A stretch of 64,000 nucleotides of DNA from Aricia agestis (taxonomy: Eukaryota > Arthropoda > Insecta > Lepidoptera > Lycaenidae): positions 7,494,001-7,558,000 of the forward strand of contig NC_056412.1 in assembly GCF_905147365.1 (NCBI RefSeq), read 5' to 3'. The number at the start of each line of letters is the position of its first letter. Position 1 is the stretch's first letter. Below are positions 31,581 to 44,061 of this stretch, piece by piece. The notes below the pieces were generated by a model. The model saw nothing but the letters and a program-made list of their open reading frames with translations, was not told where the DNA came from and made no database searches. A program made the translations under genes and the position numbers.

Positions 31581-33507
31581 AGTGAGGCCGTGTGTAATAT
31601 AAGTGATATTGTTCTTATTTCTATATTTTGTTGTAGCATAAATCAGAATATATAATGCTAAATATATCTACAATGAACTGGTCAATTCGCTAATTACTCT
31701 TTGCGATTTACTCGGCACGTTATTACTTGTTACAAAAGAAAGGGTAAATTATGGACGATTTTCGCCGAATTAATAAACAACTTCACATTCGAAATATTGT
31801 AATTAAGTCAAACGATGCCGCCGACGCATCTGTCGCGCAAACAAAACGAAACTCTCGGATCAAATTTAATACTCGTAAAATGAATATTTATAAAGGCGTC
31901 AACTGCTAATCCGCCATTGTTACAGTTCTGTGACGGATGGCGTCGAGACAATACAGGCCTCTTATGAGCTATACACCGGTACACTTCTGACGATCGTGCT
32001 GGGAATCTGTTGTATATTTTCACTCCCCCAGCTAATATAAGGTGAAAGATTGCGTCAATATCCTTCAAAACTCTTATTTACATTGGTACTGTTATGCCGT
32101 ATACCTGTCCAAAAGTTTATAATTTACTTTTATCCCCGAAAGTGCAAAAGAGCATTTTACTCTAATTATCTTGAAAACTACTTTAGAGTATCTACAGCTA
32201 TCGTAGAAAGTAGTATTTTAAGTTTTAGCCCACTTTTACGTTTGAAGTGGGTCAACGACAAAATGAACAGAAATATTATTTTAGATACTACCATATTCAT
32301 AGCAGGGCACCGTTAATCAAATAGTTAACTTCGTTAATCGTTAATCCGTTAAAAAAAATGTTAGCTTCGTTAAACGTTAAAACGTTACATTTCGGACGAA
32401 TTAACGCAAGTTAACGTTAATCGTTAATCCGTTAATATGTGAAATATGGCCTTGTTGTAACTTATATCATTGCGTTAGTGTACATATAAAACCTGTTGGT
32501 TTAAGGTTTTGGAAGTTAACATGTTAGGGACAAAACAAAATACGTCTATATACCTGACTAAATTATACTGCACTCTTCTTTATCAACATGCAAATGATTT
32601 ATAATAAGTAATAACAATAAACAAATCACTCTCTCTATAAGCACCGGCGCTGAGTAATGATATGATACAAATCTCTTCTCACTCGCATGCGCCTGAAAAT
32701 GTATCTAGTCTATGAATAACAAAAACTAGTTTTTGTTATTCGTAGTATCTAGTATTGTTTTTGTTTCGCTGCTGCCGTGCCGCGGCGCCGCGCTACCCAC
32801 CCGCCCGGCACTTGTCGTTTCATACTCTACCCAGCCGCCCGGCACTTGTCGTTTCATACTAACTGTCTGAACCTGTTTTCGCGCCGCGCCGCGGGGTCGT
32901 GTGGTAAATAGTAGGCATTGGATTAACGATTAACGGACTTCTGCATATTAACGGGAGTTAACGAGTCCGTTAATATTTTTAAAAGTTAACTTAAAAGTTA
33001 ATTCGTTAATCAAAATGTTAACTTCGTTAATTACCGATTAACGGATTAACGAGTTAATGTCCAGCTATGACCATATTATACCAAAATTATTATTATCTAA
33101 ATATTTGATAAATTAATCTGAAGAACTATGAAAATTTATTAATTGTTAAGTAAATTTGTTCAACATTGTACGTAAATGAATGAAAGCCCTCTTCGCTCAA
33201 GAATTAGCGAACAAAGGGCTCGAATCAAACGCCTTTACCGTGTTGTTCGAGAGAGATCCCAACAGTTGACGGCCGGCATTACTTAAGTAGCTTACTGTGC
33301 TTTATTATTGCTCGTGTTTTGTCTAAAATCGGATAATTTAAGTACAAAAAATGCCCTTACACCCTACAAAATAAATACTGAATGGACAAAGATTATACTT
33401 TTTCGTTGAAATATTTGGTGAACCCTACGTGGGTTAATTTGTTAAATGTCTTGTAGTTCTATCGCAAGTTGCTATTCGTTATTTAATAGTATATTACTAA
33501 AAAAAAA
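31581..33507. other. Non-coding around the GTTAAC-rich element
   Basis: 31581-32302 and 33065-33507 show no gene. The latter leads into the tRNA-Tyr at 33508. Confidence 0.5.
32303..33064. mobile_element. Inverted-repeat element crowded with GTTAAC-type motifs
   Basis: The ends CATAGCAGGGCA and the complement of TGTCCAGCTATG pair imperfectly. Within about 150 bp of each end there are many copies of CGTTAATCCGTTAA and GTTAACTTCGTTAA words, inverted at the two ends. The centre is GC-rich with a 34-bp tandem duplication (32793-32826, 32827-32860). CAGGG ends suggest a non-autonomous hAT, but no 8-bp duplication is visible. Confidence 0.6.
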
Positions 33508-33593
33508 TCCTTCGAGCCGGATTTGAACCAGCGACCTATGGATGTCAGTTAATCAGCTACAGTCCACCGCTCTACCAACTGAGCTATCGAAGG
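33508..33593 (-). tRNA. tRNA-Tyr (GTA) with 13-nt intron
   Basis: Read on the minus strand, an intact cloverleaf: acceptor pair CCTTCGA/TCGAAGG, D arm GCTC...GAGC with AGTTGGTA, anticodon stem GTGGA/TCCAT with loop CT-GTA-G...A, T arm GCTGG-TTCAAAT-CCGGC, discriminator A. A 13-nt intron (CTGATTAACTGAC) sits after the base 3' of the anticodon, the standard position. A run of T follows directly as Pol III terminator. Box A and box B are intact. Confidence 0.95.
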
Positions 33594-33851
33594 TACATAC
33601 GTTGTCGGTTGTATATCATAATCCCATTCACTTTCTGTTTCATACGACGTTTGTTTTCTTGCGTAATTCAAAATGACAGGTTTCACGATGCGATAGCGTA
33701 ATGAGTAAGGTACAAGTTCGAACCGAGCGACACGCGACCACTGCAGACGACGTGTCGTGCGACACTAGTGGTTCTATCTATTTCTATAAAACACCCTCCG
33801 CAGCTAGCGAGTAGCGACACGAAACTAGCGACACTTATTCATTGAAATTGT

Positions 33852-34167
33852 ACGTGGTAGAGCCATGCTTCGGCACGAATGGGCCGGCTCGACCGGAGAA
33901 ATACCACGGGCGCACAGAAAACCGGAGTGAAACAGCGCTTGCGCTGTGTTTCGCCGAGTGACTGAGTTTACCGGAGGCCCGATTTCCTATCCTTCTCTTC
34001 CCTACACTTCCCTATTCCCTTCCTTACCTCCCCTACCCTGTAACCCTATTCCCTCTTAAAAGGCCGGTAACGCACCTCTTCTGATGTTGCGCGTGTCCAT
34101 GGGCGACGGAAGTTGCTTTCCACCAGGTGACCCGTTTGCTCGTTTTCCCCCTTATTTCATAAAAAAA
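33852..34167 (+). mobile_element. A-tailed lepidopteran repeat, family 3
   Basis: Full-length + strand copy, from ACGTGGTAGAGCC to the TTTCATAAAAAAA tail, with a CCCTA/CCCTT-rich middle at about 33990-34050. Confidence 0.75.
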
Positions 34168-35413
34168 TGCATAGAAACTAGTATTGTCGCAACGACACGT
34201 CGTCTGCTGCCGCTTCATGTAGCCGGCTACCAACTTGTACCTTAATGATGACTTTCCGATCTTCGCTTCAAGCGATCGCGACCGACATATTAAATTCAAA
34301 TAAAATGCTATTATTTTTTTGGCATTTCGGCATTTTGGAACAGACTGCGCAGCTCTGCCAATAGGATACTCGCGGCTATCTCTGACGACTAGGTACTACA
34401 ATAATATATAATGTACGTGCGGTGGAAGAAGTGATTTTATGATTTGACTCCCCTTTACAGTGTCAACATTATTTTATTTTTAATTTTACATAATATTTTA
34501 TGTATACTCTCTGGGTACATTTATGCCTGAAATAAACACCTTTTATTTATTTTTATTTATTTTGAATTTTTTCGGTCGGTTGATCGGATCGGTACCTTTA
34601 GTGATACTTTATTTCTTTTACCTTAATCTGAATTAAGAAAAAATATGTATCCCTTATTTTTAAACGTAACTTCCAACTTACTTACAAGGTCTTATTCAAA
34701 CGGAGAAGGTATTTTACTTGATACTTTCTTAAAGTTAAATTTAACCTTGCGAAAAGTTACTTTTTCAACGCATTATAATATCAGGACAACAATCAGTTAA
34801 ATATCGTATAAATATTAAATTAGAATAATATTATGTTGATAGACGTTATCAAAGAGATTTTACAGTACATTAACATATTATTAACTTTAATTTTATTAAG
34901 TTTTTGACTTATACCGTAGCTCACACTTCCTATCAAAGCCTCCATTCAATTAAAGTCAAGTAATCCTGAAAGTGTCTGGCAGTCTGATTGTGGTAGTGTT
35001 TAGATAAGCTGAATAACGTATAACTACTGTCCTATGTTCAGGTGTGAGGCCGTCGGGATGTGTCGCGCCGTGATCGATGCGCGGTCGCAAGTCGCCCGAC
35101 CCGCGCTAAATGACGAATCGTCATCCCCCACAACTTACCTCGTTTGTCATGCGTGTTCCTTCTTAAACTCATGTCACAACTCAACGCTAGATGTTGTTCG
35201 CAACTTGAGACAAATTACAAACTAGCAAATGTTTTCTTTTTTCTGGGACTCGAGTATTATACTTAAGACCAAATTTTATGTTCATTAGATTAGTGGTTCG
35301 ACTTAAAAAGGTAATGAATATTATTAAAAAAAAAAGACAGATCTACTGTAATTTTTATTACAGTATAAATAAAACATTAACATGTTTATGTTATATTACA
35401 CATCACATACAAG

Positions 35414-35465
35414 AAATGTTTTATTTTTATTTAAAGATAACTGTTTAAATAAAAATAAAACATTT
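35414..35465. repeat. Perfect palindrome, 22-bp arms, 8-nt loop
   Basis: AAATGTTTTATTTTTATTTA...AA pairs perfectly around GATAACTG. Confidence 0.88.
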
Positions 35466-37479
35466 TTAAACAGAAACTGACTGACGGACAGACATACTAT
35501 ATAAATAAATCTAATTCTAACGAAGTGCAAAAATATGATTAATAGTAATAGTCACGTAATCGGTAAATAAATGTTTTTCAGCGTATCAGGTGTCGCGAGC
35601 GGCGGGCGAGAGCGGGCAGGGGCGGGCAGGGGCGGGCGGCGGGCTCGGGCGACGTAAATAATTGATAAATTGCCGCCGAGCTCCCCGAAGTGACCCGACC
35701 CAAACTTTGAATTTACGACCATTTAATTGTACTTTGATTCCCAAACTATTTCCTGCTTCACTGAAATATGGCACCCTCGACTAATCCCTGCCTCTTGTAA
35801 TTTATACCGCGCAGCGCTTCTGCTGTCGTTCAACTTAATTATATAAAGACTTTACCTGCGGACCTGACAGATGTTGTCTTGCATAATATTTCTGATACCC
35901 AAATGCATACAAACAGTTCAGTCACAAACACACGTACAGTACGTAACTATACGAGATTATTCATTAAGTGTAACATTTATTGAAATCTATAAATCTTCAT
36001 TTTATTATTTTACAACTTTTTAAAGCAAGTCAATATTTGACGCTTGATTTCGTTTAAATGTTAGCATTTAGAATCTACACTCTACATCATGCCTACCAGA
36101 GTCAGAATACCTTCGCCAGAATAAAGGTCTACCAGAATCTGATGGCAAAAAATGGAAAAAAGAAATTGACGCTATCAATACTGGGGAAATTGGAGCAAAA
36201 CGTTTGATACTTTATTTTCCTCATAGCGTCTGATTCTGTGTGTGATACATCTCCCATCCGAATTTGCCATGAGATTCTGGTAGACGGTAGACCTATAATT
36301 GCTCACATTATTCATGCAATAGTTAGAATTTAAAAATGATGATTAAATTGTAGTTTTAAGTTCCAACTTCTGAACTTCTTTTTATTTATGTCCTATTTTT
36401 TTAATCACCTTTTTTATATAATATTATAATGTATGTATGTATTTGTGTATGTATTATTAAAAATATTAAATCCTTATCCAAGTAAATATTGCACATTCAC
36501 CTAATATCAATAACATACTGTCCTTTGCCTGTGGTTGCCTGGAAGAAATTACTTATTAGTAATAAGGCCGCCATTGTGGTACACTGTAGTCATAAGTTGA
36601 TAATGTGTTTTTTTTTTACTTCTTAGTGTGTGCGCAATAAAGAATATTTATTATTTATTATTATTATTATTATATGCTCACATTATATGGCAGCCGGGTA
36701 TAATACAAAACCTACACGTATAAACCATTTTATCCCTAATCACAATAGAGAGTGAAACTGAGCATCGAAGCAAAGGCTCAAGCTAATACAATTTACACTA
36801 TAACTTGTGTTTGCCGAGCGAAAGCCAAGTAAGCACTAACTTAGAACAACAACTAATCATAAAGCTTTATTAATTACTTCCCCGTAGGAAGGTACGTGTT
36901 TGTTTCTCCTTGACTTTGCCCTAACTTTATGTCACTATTTATGAAGTAACGAACTTGCGTCGTAGTCGTGTCAATAATTTTTTAAATGGAATTATTAAAA
37001 GCGATCAATTTGGTTGTGGCTGAAGGGCTTTTGTTGCAATATTTAATATCAATGATGCTTTTTGCCCTGACCCCTCGTTCCTTCTTTATCAATCCTTTGA
37101 AACATCTTGTCCGACGACATAACGCAATGTAGTGTATTATCATAAAACATACAGGTTGAAACGCCGCAGTTTTGACGTTAGTCGGGGCCGCGTTTTTAAT
37201 TAATATTAATAATATTATTATTATATCAAATCCGCGATAGATCGGCCCGAGAAAAAGAATGATGTGATGTTTCTCTCATAATACTGATCGTGTGGTATTA
37301 GTTTAGTGTTATTAGAGCTCTATTATTTAATGTCGTTAGATTCTAAAACCTTAAAATATCGGCATGCTATCTTTATAGTTCAAAGTACTTGAGAAAATGA
37401 AAAAAGTTATAATTATTGTCAACACTTAATTGTACTACTTTTAAAGCTTTTTTAAATAAATAATTGACTGATTTCTCTT

Positions 37480-37590
37480 CTTTTATAAAATTAGGGAGCG
37501 AAGGAGCAAACGGGTCACCTGATGGAAAGCGCATGGACACTAACAAAATCAGAAGATTGCGTTGCCGGCTTTTGATTGAAAAATGCGGCT
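37480..37590 (-). repeat. Fragment of repeat family 3
   Basis: The tail half only: GAGCAAACGGGTCACCTGAT followed by a deleted core. Confidence 0.6.
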
Positions 37591-37904
37591 CTCTCCGATA
37601 CGCCCTGTCGTGATGTGTGCGTACCATTACGCGTATTTATTGTATTTGGCGATAGGCGATACGCACTAGTATAGTGAGGTAGCGGAGTGAACTATCGCGG
37701 TATCTTCACGCTCGGCCGAGCGGAACCCTTCTGCTTCATCACACCGACCGATCCACTCACTTCCCGACACTTGCATAGCCTATTATTATTATGTTTATTG
37801 AAATCTATTATAATATTATAAACTAAATTACGCCCGCAACTACGTTGCGCATAAATTTATTTATAGCGCAGGAAGCATACATTTTTCTTAATATCGAATA
37901 TATA

Positions 37905-38171
37905 TCTATGGACGCTTCACACCACGTTAGTCTGGCCCCGTGCTAAGTACCTGAAGGACTTGTGTTACGGGTACCAGACAACGGAAATTTATTTAAAACT
38001 TTTATACTATACATATACCTATTTAAGATTTTTATTATATGATACACATATTTAATACACATCCATGACCCAGGAACTTTGAAAACTTTTTGTTCCGTCG
38101 ACGAGATTCGAACCCGCAACCCCCGGCTTGAGCTGCCACACACTCAACCGACTGAGCCCCAGAGGTCGTCG
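37905..38171 (-). mobile_element. tRNA-headed SINE, family 2
   Basis: On the minus strand a tRNA-like head (38094-38171) with box A GGCTCAGTCGG and box B GGTTCGAATCTC. A body follows with CCTGGGTCATGGATGTGTAT and GGTACCCGTAACACAAG, ending GTGTGAAGCGTCCATAG. The cloverleaf is imperfect and followed by SINE body, so it is not a functional tRNA gene. Confidence 0.7.
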
Positions 38172-39664
38172 AAAGTATCTCTGTCTGTTGCGTCTTCATT
38201 TTAAACTTCTAATTTCGTCTTCATTTTTAATCCGATTTCAACGAAATTTCGCACGAAAACGATGTACAGAGAAAGGACAAAGGGTAGTTTAAATCTCAGA
38301 AAAATATATACGACTACCTTTGATAAACTAGTGTTTGATAGAATATACTCTATACCTACCTTAATTAACGTAATTAATTCAACGCGATTATGTTTATAAA
38401 TAAAAATATTCTCGCGGGACCTTTTATTGATTATATATCAATAGATTTTTATAAATATACGCTAATTGTTATGAAAACAGCGCTATAATAATTATTATTA
38501 AAGGTAGATTGATTTTAATGAGACCGCTGCAGTAACAATTACAGTTACGCCCTTACTTATAATAACATCCACAATTTGCACGGTACACATAATAATATAA
38601 AAAACGTTATAGATACACACAATAATAATTTCAAATTTGTCCTTGCCTGATAAGAGAAGTTAGAATATTTTCAAAGTTGGTACTCTTAGTCACTACTATG
38701 CAAACTTTGCATGGACAAAAAAACAATTAAATAGTAGTATGCATTTGTTTATGTTGTGACGGTAAACGCTGTGTAGTGTACACAGTATAACGCTATACAG
38801 TACACAGGGTGGTGCTGCCCGGTGCACGTGCCGATGCATAATTCCTCCCTTGGCCATTAATACCAGCATCACTCATCGTTTCATGCAACACCCAACACCA
38901 GATTTGATCACGTATTGATGCGATACAATATTAAATTGTAAAGGACAATGGAGATTGTTCCCATTAAACAATGCCAACGTTTTATGTTTTAAGCGCTTTG
39001 TTGCATGTTTTTCTGTTATTTACGTAGTTATAATATGAATAATTGTCTTCCTTTTGTGATTTATTAAGATTTTGAAAGTTGTATCTACCGAGTTGAATCT
39101 AAGACAAAATACATAATATTAAGGTTCTCTAGAACCTTATGTATATTGCTGTACAACTCGGTTATCTACTGGTGTCAGAAAAATCATTTTTACTTCTTAT
39201 AAGGATTAAGGTCTATATTTTCTAAGGAACAGATACTAATTCAACTTTAGAAATGCGGTTGTTAATAAGCAAAACAACCTCTCAGTATCCATGTCAGCTT
39301 AACCTGTAACCCTGTATAATTAGCAATATTGTAGTATGTAACTGGATACGTACTAGCCAAGGATTAAAGTAGATGCCAAACGGTAAATCAATGAAGCCTG
39401 TCTAGTCAGGTTAATCAAATGTATCCGACCGGGCTCAGGGATGTACAGGTACACTCGGAAACATAATACTTTGATTGTTTAGTGCCATATAAATTATTTA
39501 TTTAAATTCCTTTCACAGTCGAAAAGCACATTAATAAATAACTTTTTTGTAGGTATATCTTATCATAATTTCTTCAAAAGAGACTAGACATAGTAAGACC
39601 CAACGTAACGATGCATAATAACAACACACCATTGATAATAATATTATTATAACAAGCTTTAAGG

Positions 39665-40015
39665 CAAGGGTGGCCAACACGCGGCCCGCGGGCCACATGC
39701 GGCTCGCCGTCTGTTACCTTGTGCCCCGCGGAGCTGAGCACATTTTTTTAAAGTAAAAAAAGTTAATACTAAAATTACCTTATCAGACCTACCAGCTATA
39801 AAAAGCAAACGAACACTTATTTTCTTTTACTTTTAAAATCAACACATGCTTTATCTACATAAAGTGGGGCTGACTTTAAAATAACGTACCTAACTGTAAC
39901 TTAGTACTATGTACTAATATATATTCTGTGCTGTAACTAAGTTTGACTAAACGGCCCGCGGTAAAATTCTACTTCCGAATTTTGGCCCAATTGTCGAAAA
40001 GGTTGGCCACCCTTG
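39665..40015. mobile_element. hAT-type MITE
   Basis: Terminal repeats CAAGGGTGGCCAAC / GTTGGCCACCCTTG, and further inside CGCGGCCCGCGG / CGGCCCGCGG. Flanking 8-mers CTTTAAGG (39657-39664) and CTTTAACG (40016-40023) match at 7 of 8 positions, as for a slightly aged hAT target duplication. Confidence 0.85.
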
Positions 40016-40040
40016 CTTTAACGTATTCCATCATCATAGC

Positions 40041-40190
40041 GAGCGAAAAACTTTGGATCCCTTTTGACGAAAAATGGGGAAACGTAGGTGAATGAAATTT
40101 TGCACAGCTATAGTTTATATGGTGAAAGATCAATATTTCAAAATCATTTTATTGTACATAGAAAAAAAATAGCTCTGATATAAGAATTTT
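40041..40190 (-). repeat. Interspersed repeat, family 5 (short copy)
   Basis: Inverted copy of the 3' part of the 15.5-kb repeat (ATCCCTTTTGACGAAAAATG, GCACAGCTATAGTTTATATG). Confidence 0.65.
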
Positions 40191-41011
40191 GTAGTCGCCT
40201 GTCCGTAATAATGCAGGGCATACACGAGAGCATTCCAGGAATACCTACGTAGTCTGAGTAGGTACCGCTACCAAATACACTTGACTACTGACAATTTAAA
40301 TATTGATAAATATTTATACCTTGACTATAAAAAGGTACAGTTTGTGTACTGTATGTAATTCTTATTATACACCTAGTATAAGCAATTATAAAAACAAACT
40401 CGCCAAAACTTTACTTTCTATCGGCCGCATAAAAAGTACCTACTAAAAATCTTATCACATTGTGGTACGATATGAAAAACGAATATCCTTTAGAAAACTA
40501 TGATTTATTCAACTGATCAATTTAATACATATTTGATAAAACAAGTACCACCCTCCCCACGGTTTTGCAACGATATTTATCACCATTACCTTTTCAAAAT
40601 CCCATCTCGATGACAGAGATATATAGAAGTCATCATTTCAGCGGCGTTTTTATGGGCACAATTTCTTTCGCATAACATGAAATCGGGCCGTTTTATAAAA
40701 ACATTCCTTCAATTGTCATTCATGAGGGCACGGCGCGTATTTGTCACAGCTATGATCGCGGATCGCGCTCCAAATATAAAAAATGCAATTTTAAACAACG
40801 CGTGCGGCGTCACTACAAACGGATATCGAATTGTTGAGACGTGACGAACAAAAAAATATAAAGAGTAACTTTCGTTATTTTTCTTCATATAGGTTGGATA
40901 CATTTTCAGCTTTATGTCTTCAATAAAAGAAGTGACAAAAATAAGTACTTATACAAAATGCGTACTGTGTGAGAGAACAATATTTTGGTAGGTAGACCAT
41001 AATATCCGAAT

Positions 41012-42001
41012 GTATATGTCGCAGCCGACTGGTTTAAATAGCCGTTCAATCAAACAGCTAGCCCTTTGACTGAACAACGCCATTCAATCACACGGCTATA
41101 CGTCGTTTAGCCGACTTGTTGACTACAACGTTCGACACTACAGCTAGACGTCGCTTAGCCAACTGGTTTAATGGCAAATTAACTAAGGCGACTATTAGCT
41201 TAATATGTAATTTGGGAGAATAGGAAAACTTTTTGTATTTTATTGAAAGATTTTTCTCGGATTACTAAGTTTAGGGGGTGACCAAAAGTTTAAAGCAATA
41301 AGTAAAAATAAAAAAATCTGTGACGGTCGCCGGCTGCTGCCGCAGTACAGTCACAGTTCTAACCTAACCTACTTTTGGGCTTTCTGGATTGTATTTGTTT
41401 TTGTTTTGGCGAGGGGCTGCGCCCCCCGAGCCCCCCCTTTTATTTGGTGACGGTCGCCGGCTGCTGCCGCAGCACGCTCGCTGAGCTCGCTCGGCTCCCT
41501 CTGTGTTGTGGTCTAAGTTCTAACCTAACCTAACCTACTTTTGGACTTTCTGGATTGTGTTTGTTTTTGTTTTGACGGGGGGCTGTGCCCCCCAAGCCCT
41601 CCTTTCGGGGGGGCTGCGTCCATTCATTTCATAATCCCGTAATTTCTCCTCGAACATTTGTTGAAATTTTGATTCACTCGTATGTGCCTCCACAATTTTT
41701 GTCTCTTTAATAACACTTGTAACTTTTATTAATTACTTTCTTTCCGAAAAACAACCACAAACACCAACAAACACCTGCTAGTTGACGACATATTGTAAAT
41801 AAAACGCACCTAGCGCCGCAGCGGTGCGCGCTGAACTACTTCAATTAGACGGCGGCTTTTGAATCAGCTGTAGTGTTGAACGTTTTGAGCGACTAAAATA
41901 TTCAATATAAAAGCTAGGCGTGTGATCGAATGGCGTTGTTCAGTCAAAGGGCTAGCTGTTTGATGGAACGGCTATTTAAACCAGTCGTCTGCGACATATA
42001 C
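41012..42001. mobile_element. 990-bp foldback element with tandem units and telomere-like words
   Basis: About 90-bp inverted ends (GTATATGTCGCAGCCGACTG... and ...CAGTCGTCTGCGACATATAC) that include CCCTTTGACTGAACAACGCC. The middle holds two head-to-tail units (about 41321-41443 and 41451-41605), each with GACGGTCGCCGGCTGCTGCC and a run of CCTAA words, CTAACCTAACCTAACCTAC at most, followed by CTTTCTGGATTGT. Confidence 0.75.
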
Positions 42002-42345
42002 AAATATTCTAGAATTTAAAAACTATCTCCTTTTGACATCACAATACACCTGCGTGCAGGCGCGGTCCGAAGGGGGGGTCACAGGGGACATGACCCCCCA
42101 AAATCTAAGGTAAAATTGAAAAATCTCAAAATCTTGCTAAATAATAAAAGAGCTATCCCCTAACCACCACTTTGTCCGATCTTAGACAGCTGCTGTGAAC
42201 CCAGAACCGTCCGAGGCGCAGATAAAAAAAAATAGTGTAGTGAGTACTGAGTAAACCCCCCCCCCCCCCCAAATTTGAGGCTGGGACCGCGCCTGCCTGC
42301 GTGTTGTAAAAGTCGAGGGACATGCACACAAAAATAGACAGTATA

Positions 42346-42473
42346 GTCTGTCAAGAAAGTGAAGAAATTAAAAAGTGGCAACATCGTCGTTTCATCCCTT
42401 TCAAATTAATCTAAGAAAAAGGGATGACACTACAATGTTGCCACTTTTTAATTTCTTCACTTCCTTGACAGAC
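42346..42473. mobile_element. Short foldback MITE
   Basis: Arms of 39 bp (GTCTGTCAAGAAAGTGAAGA... / ...CTTCCTTGACAGAC) with one mismatch, around a 50-bp centre. Confidence 0.78.
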
Positions 42474-42640
42474 AATAAATATGGTCCTATAAATTTATAT
42501 CGAAATCAAACCCCTATCTTTCGCTGGAGGCGTTTTAGTATTCACTGCACCATAGAGGAGACATCAGCGCCAACATGTTGTATTGGCATAATGGTGTCAG
42601 GTGCTGCTGTTATCCCACGTGTTGTTTAACAATAAGATTG

Positions 42641-42708
42641 TTTCGTAGAGGTGAATTTTAAAAACATTATATAAAAATATAATGTTTTTAAAATTCACCT
42701 CTACGAAA
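42641..42708. repeat. Perfect palindrome, 32-bp arms, 4-nt loop
   Basis: TTTCGTAGAGGTGAATTTTA...ATAT pairs perfectly around AAAA. A third partial copy of the arm start (TCGTAGAGGTGAAAAT) follows at 42711. Confidence 0.93.
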
Positions 42709-44012
42709 AATCGTAGAGGTGAAAATCTCATTGCAAAGTTATAGGATATGGGTAATTATATTATATTATACAGGTTTTGTATGAATACTTTTTTATTTTG
42801 GTTGCCTGTAAAAGAATATTGCAACTACAAGTCTAGGAAACCTGAAAAAATCATACTCGTATGAGTATGATTATTGATTACATTACATCGATATTAGCCT
42901 ACGAATATTAAAAACTAATATTAGCATAAAATATACGTCATATTTTCACAACACGCTATTTTACTTTCCAAATGATCTTTTTGCCAGTCTTTTTTATATA
43001 TGTCCTTATATACATGACAGATTAAACCGTATATTTGAACCAATAGGATCATCGCTGATATATTATGTTTTCCTGAAACGCAGCATTGTGTGAAGATGAC
43101 GTCATCTTTCGCAAAATCCGAGTGAGTTTACAGCTTCAAGGATTGTCGGGCTTAGTTTTATTGCACTCCAGCGTTTAGACACCCGCGCCGCAGCGAATGC
43201 CAAACACCGGAATATTCATATGAAATCCAAAGTTGGGAACTGCCAACTTTTTATTACCGCCATCCAAACAGAATTGTAAAACTTACATGCGGGGAATTCA
43301 AAAATATCGCTCGGATAGGAACGAAATTACGTGTTTATTCCGACATGAAAGAGTTTGCAATAAACGAGAAATACACTTTATTTATTATTTAATTTAATTT
43401 AACGTGGCATATGCAAAGGTTGCCCGTCGCAGTATTTGTAAAACGCGTACTTAATTAAAACTTTCATTAAATAATTAATAACATTTAATGATGCTCTATT
43501 AATAGATCCATTACAATAATTGTCGAGTAAATGATAAATTTTCATGTTTGCGTAGGAATACCAATTAAGAATGAAAAATGATTACTTTCGTTATAATTAA
43601 AAAGCCGAGGTGGCGCCTTACGAGTGGCCCTTTGTGTTTTGATTAATATTTTGTTATGACAGCTCATGTCGGGGTGCCATGCATTGTCATACTACGAAAC
43701 CCGTCGTTTACGAATTGTAATTGTAATGGTATAGATATTGTATGGAATCCTTTGAAACATAGATAAATATATTATATTACCTACGAAACAGGCATCGAAA
43801 TTGAACTTTTGATATTCCAAAATATAATTATTAAATTATTATTTTTCTTTATACTTATTTCTTTTATTTAACGTGAAATAAATGTTCAATATAAGGTTCA
43901 ATATAATATAAGGTTTTATAATCTGATAATCAAAATTTTATACCTAAAGCAAATCGGTAATAAGTTTTGTAGCTTTGATTGAAAGTTGTTGTAATGTCGT
44001 CAATAATCACCC
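42709..44012. other. Non-coding, no gene seen
   Basis: AT-rich unique-looking DNA between the 42.6-kb palindrome and the hAT element. Confidence 0.5.
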
Positions 44013-44061
44013 GTTAAGAACCACTGATTTAAACACAGGGTTTAAATCAGTGGTTCTTAAC
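44013..44061. repeat. Perfect palindrome spanning a hAT end and its target site
   Basis: 22-bp arms around ACAGG (44035-44039). The right arm is GTTTAAAT (target copy) plus the first 14 bases of the hAT element at 44048; the left arm is the exact inverse. Confidence 0.92.

Larger units (their letters stand above)
34168..37904. other. Non-coding, no gene seen
   Basis: A GC-rich islet at 35580-35660 repeats GGGCGGGCAGGGGCGGGC. TTATTATTATTATTA microsatellite at about 36650-36672. Frames here are short and motif-free. Confidence 0.5.
38172..41011. other. Non-coding apart from repeats listed
   Basis: Imperfect inverted repeat around 39080-39165 (ACCGAGTTG / CAACTCGGT; AAGGTTC-TCTA-GAACCTT). 38760-38830 has GTACAC-rich words. 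No gene. Confidence 0.5.

Noticed and set aside
32793..32860. CRISPR-like or satellite array
   Set aside because: Only two direct copies of 34 bp without spacers, in a eukaryotic transposon context.
38094..38171. Functional tRNA gene
   Set aside because: Acceptor and anticodon stems do not pair properly and the sequence continues into a SINE body.
41516..41537. True telomere or interstitial telomere array
   Set aside because: Only about three CCTAA units, embedded in a transposon-like unit that is repeated beside it.
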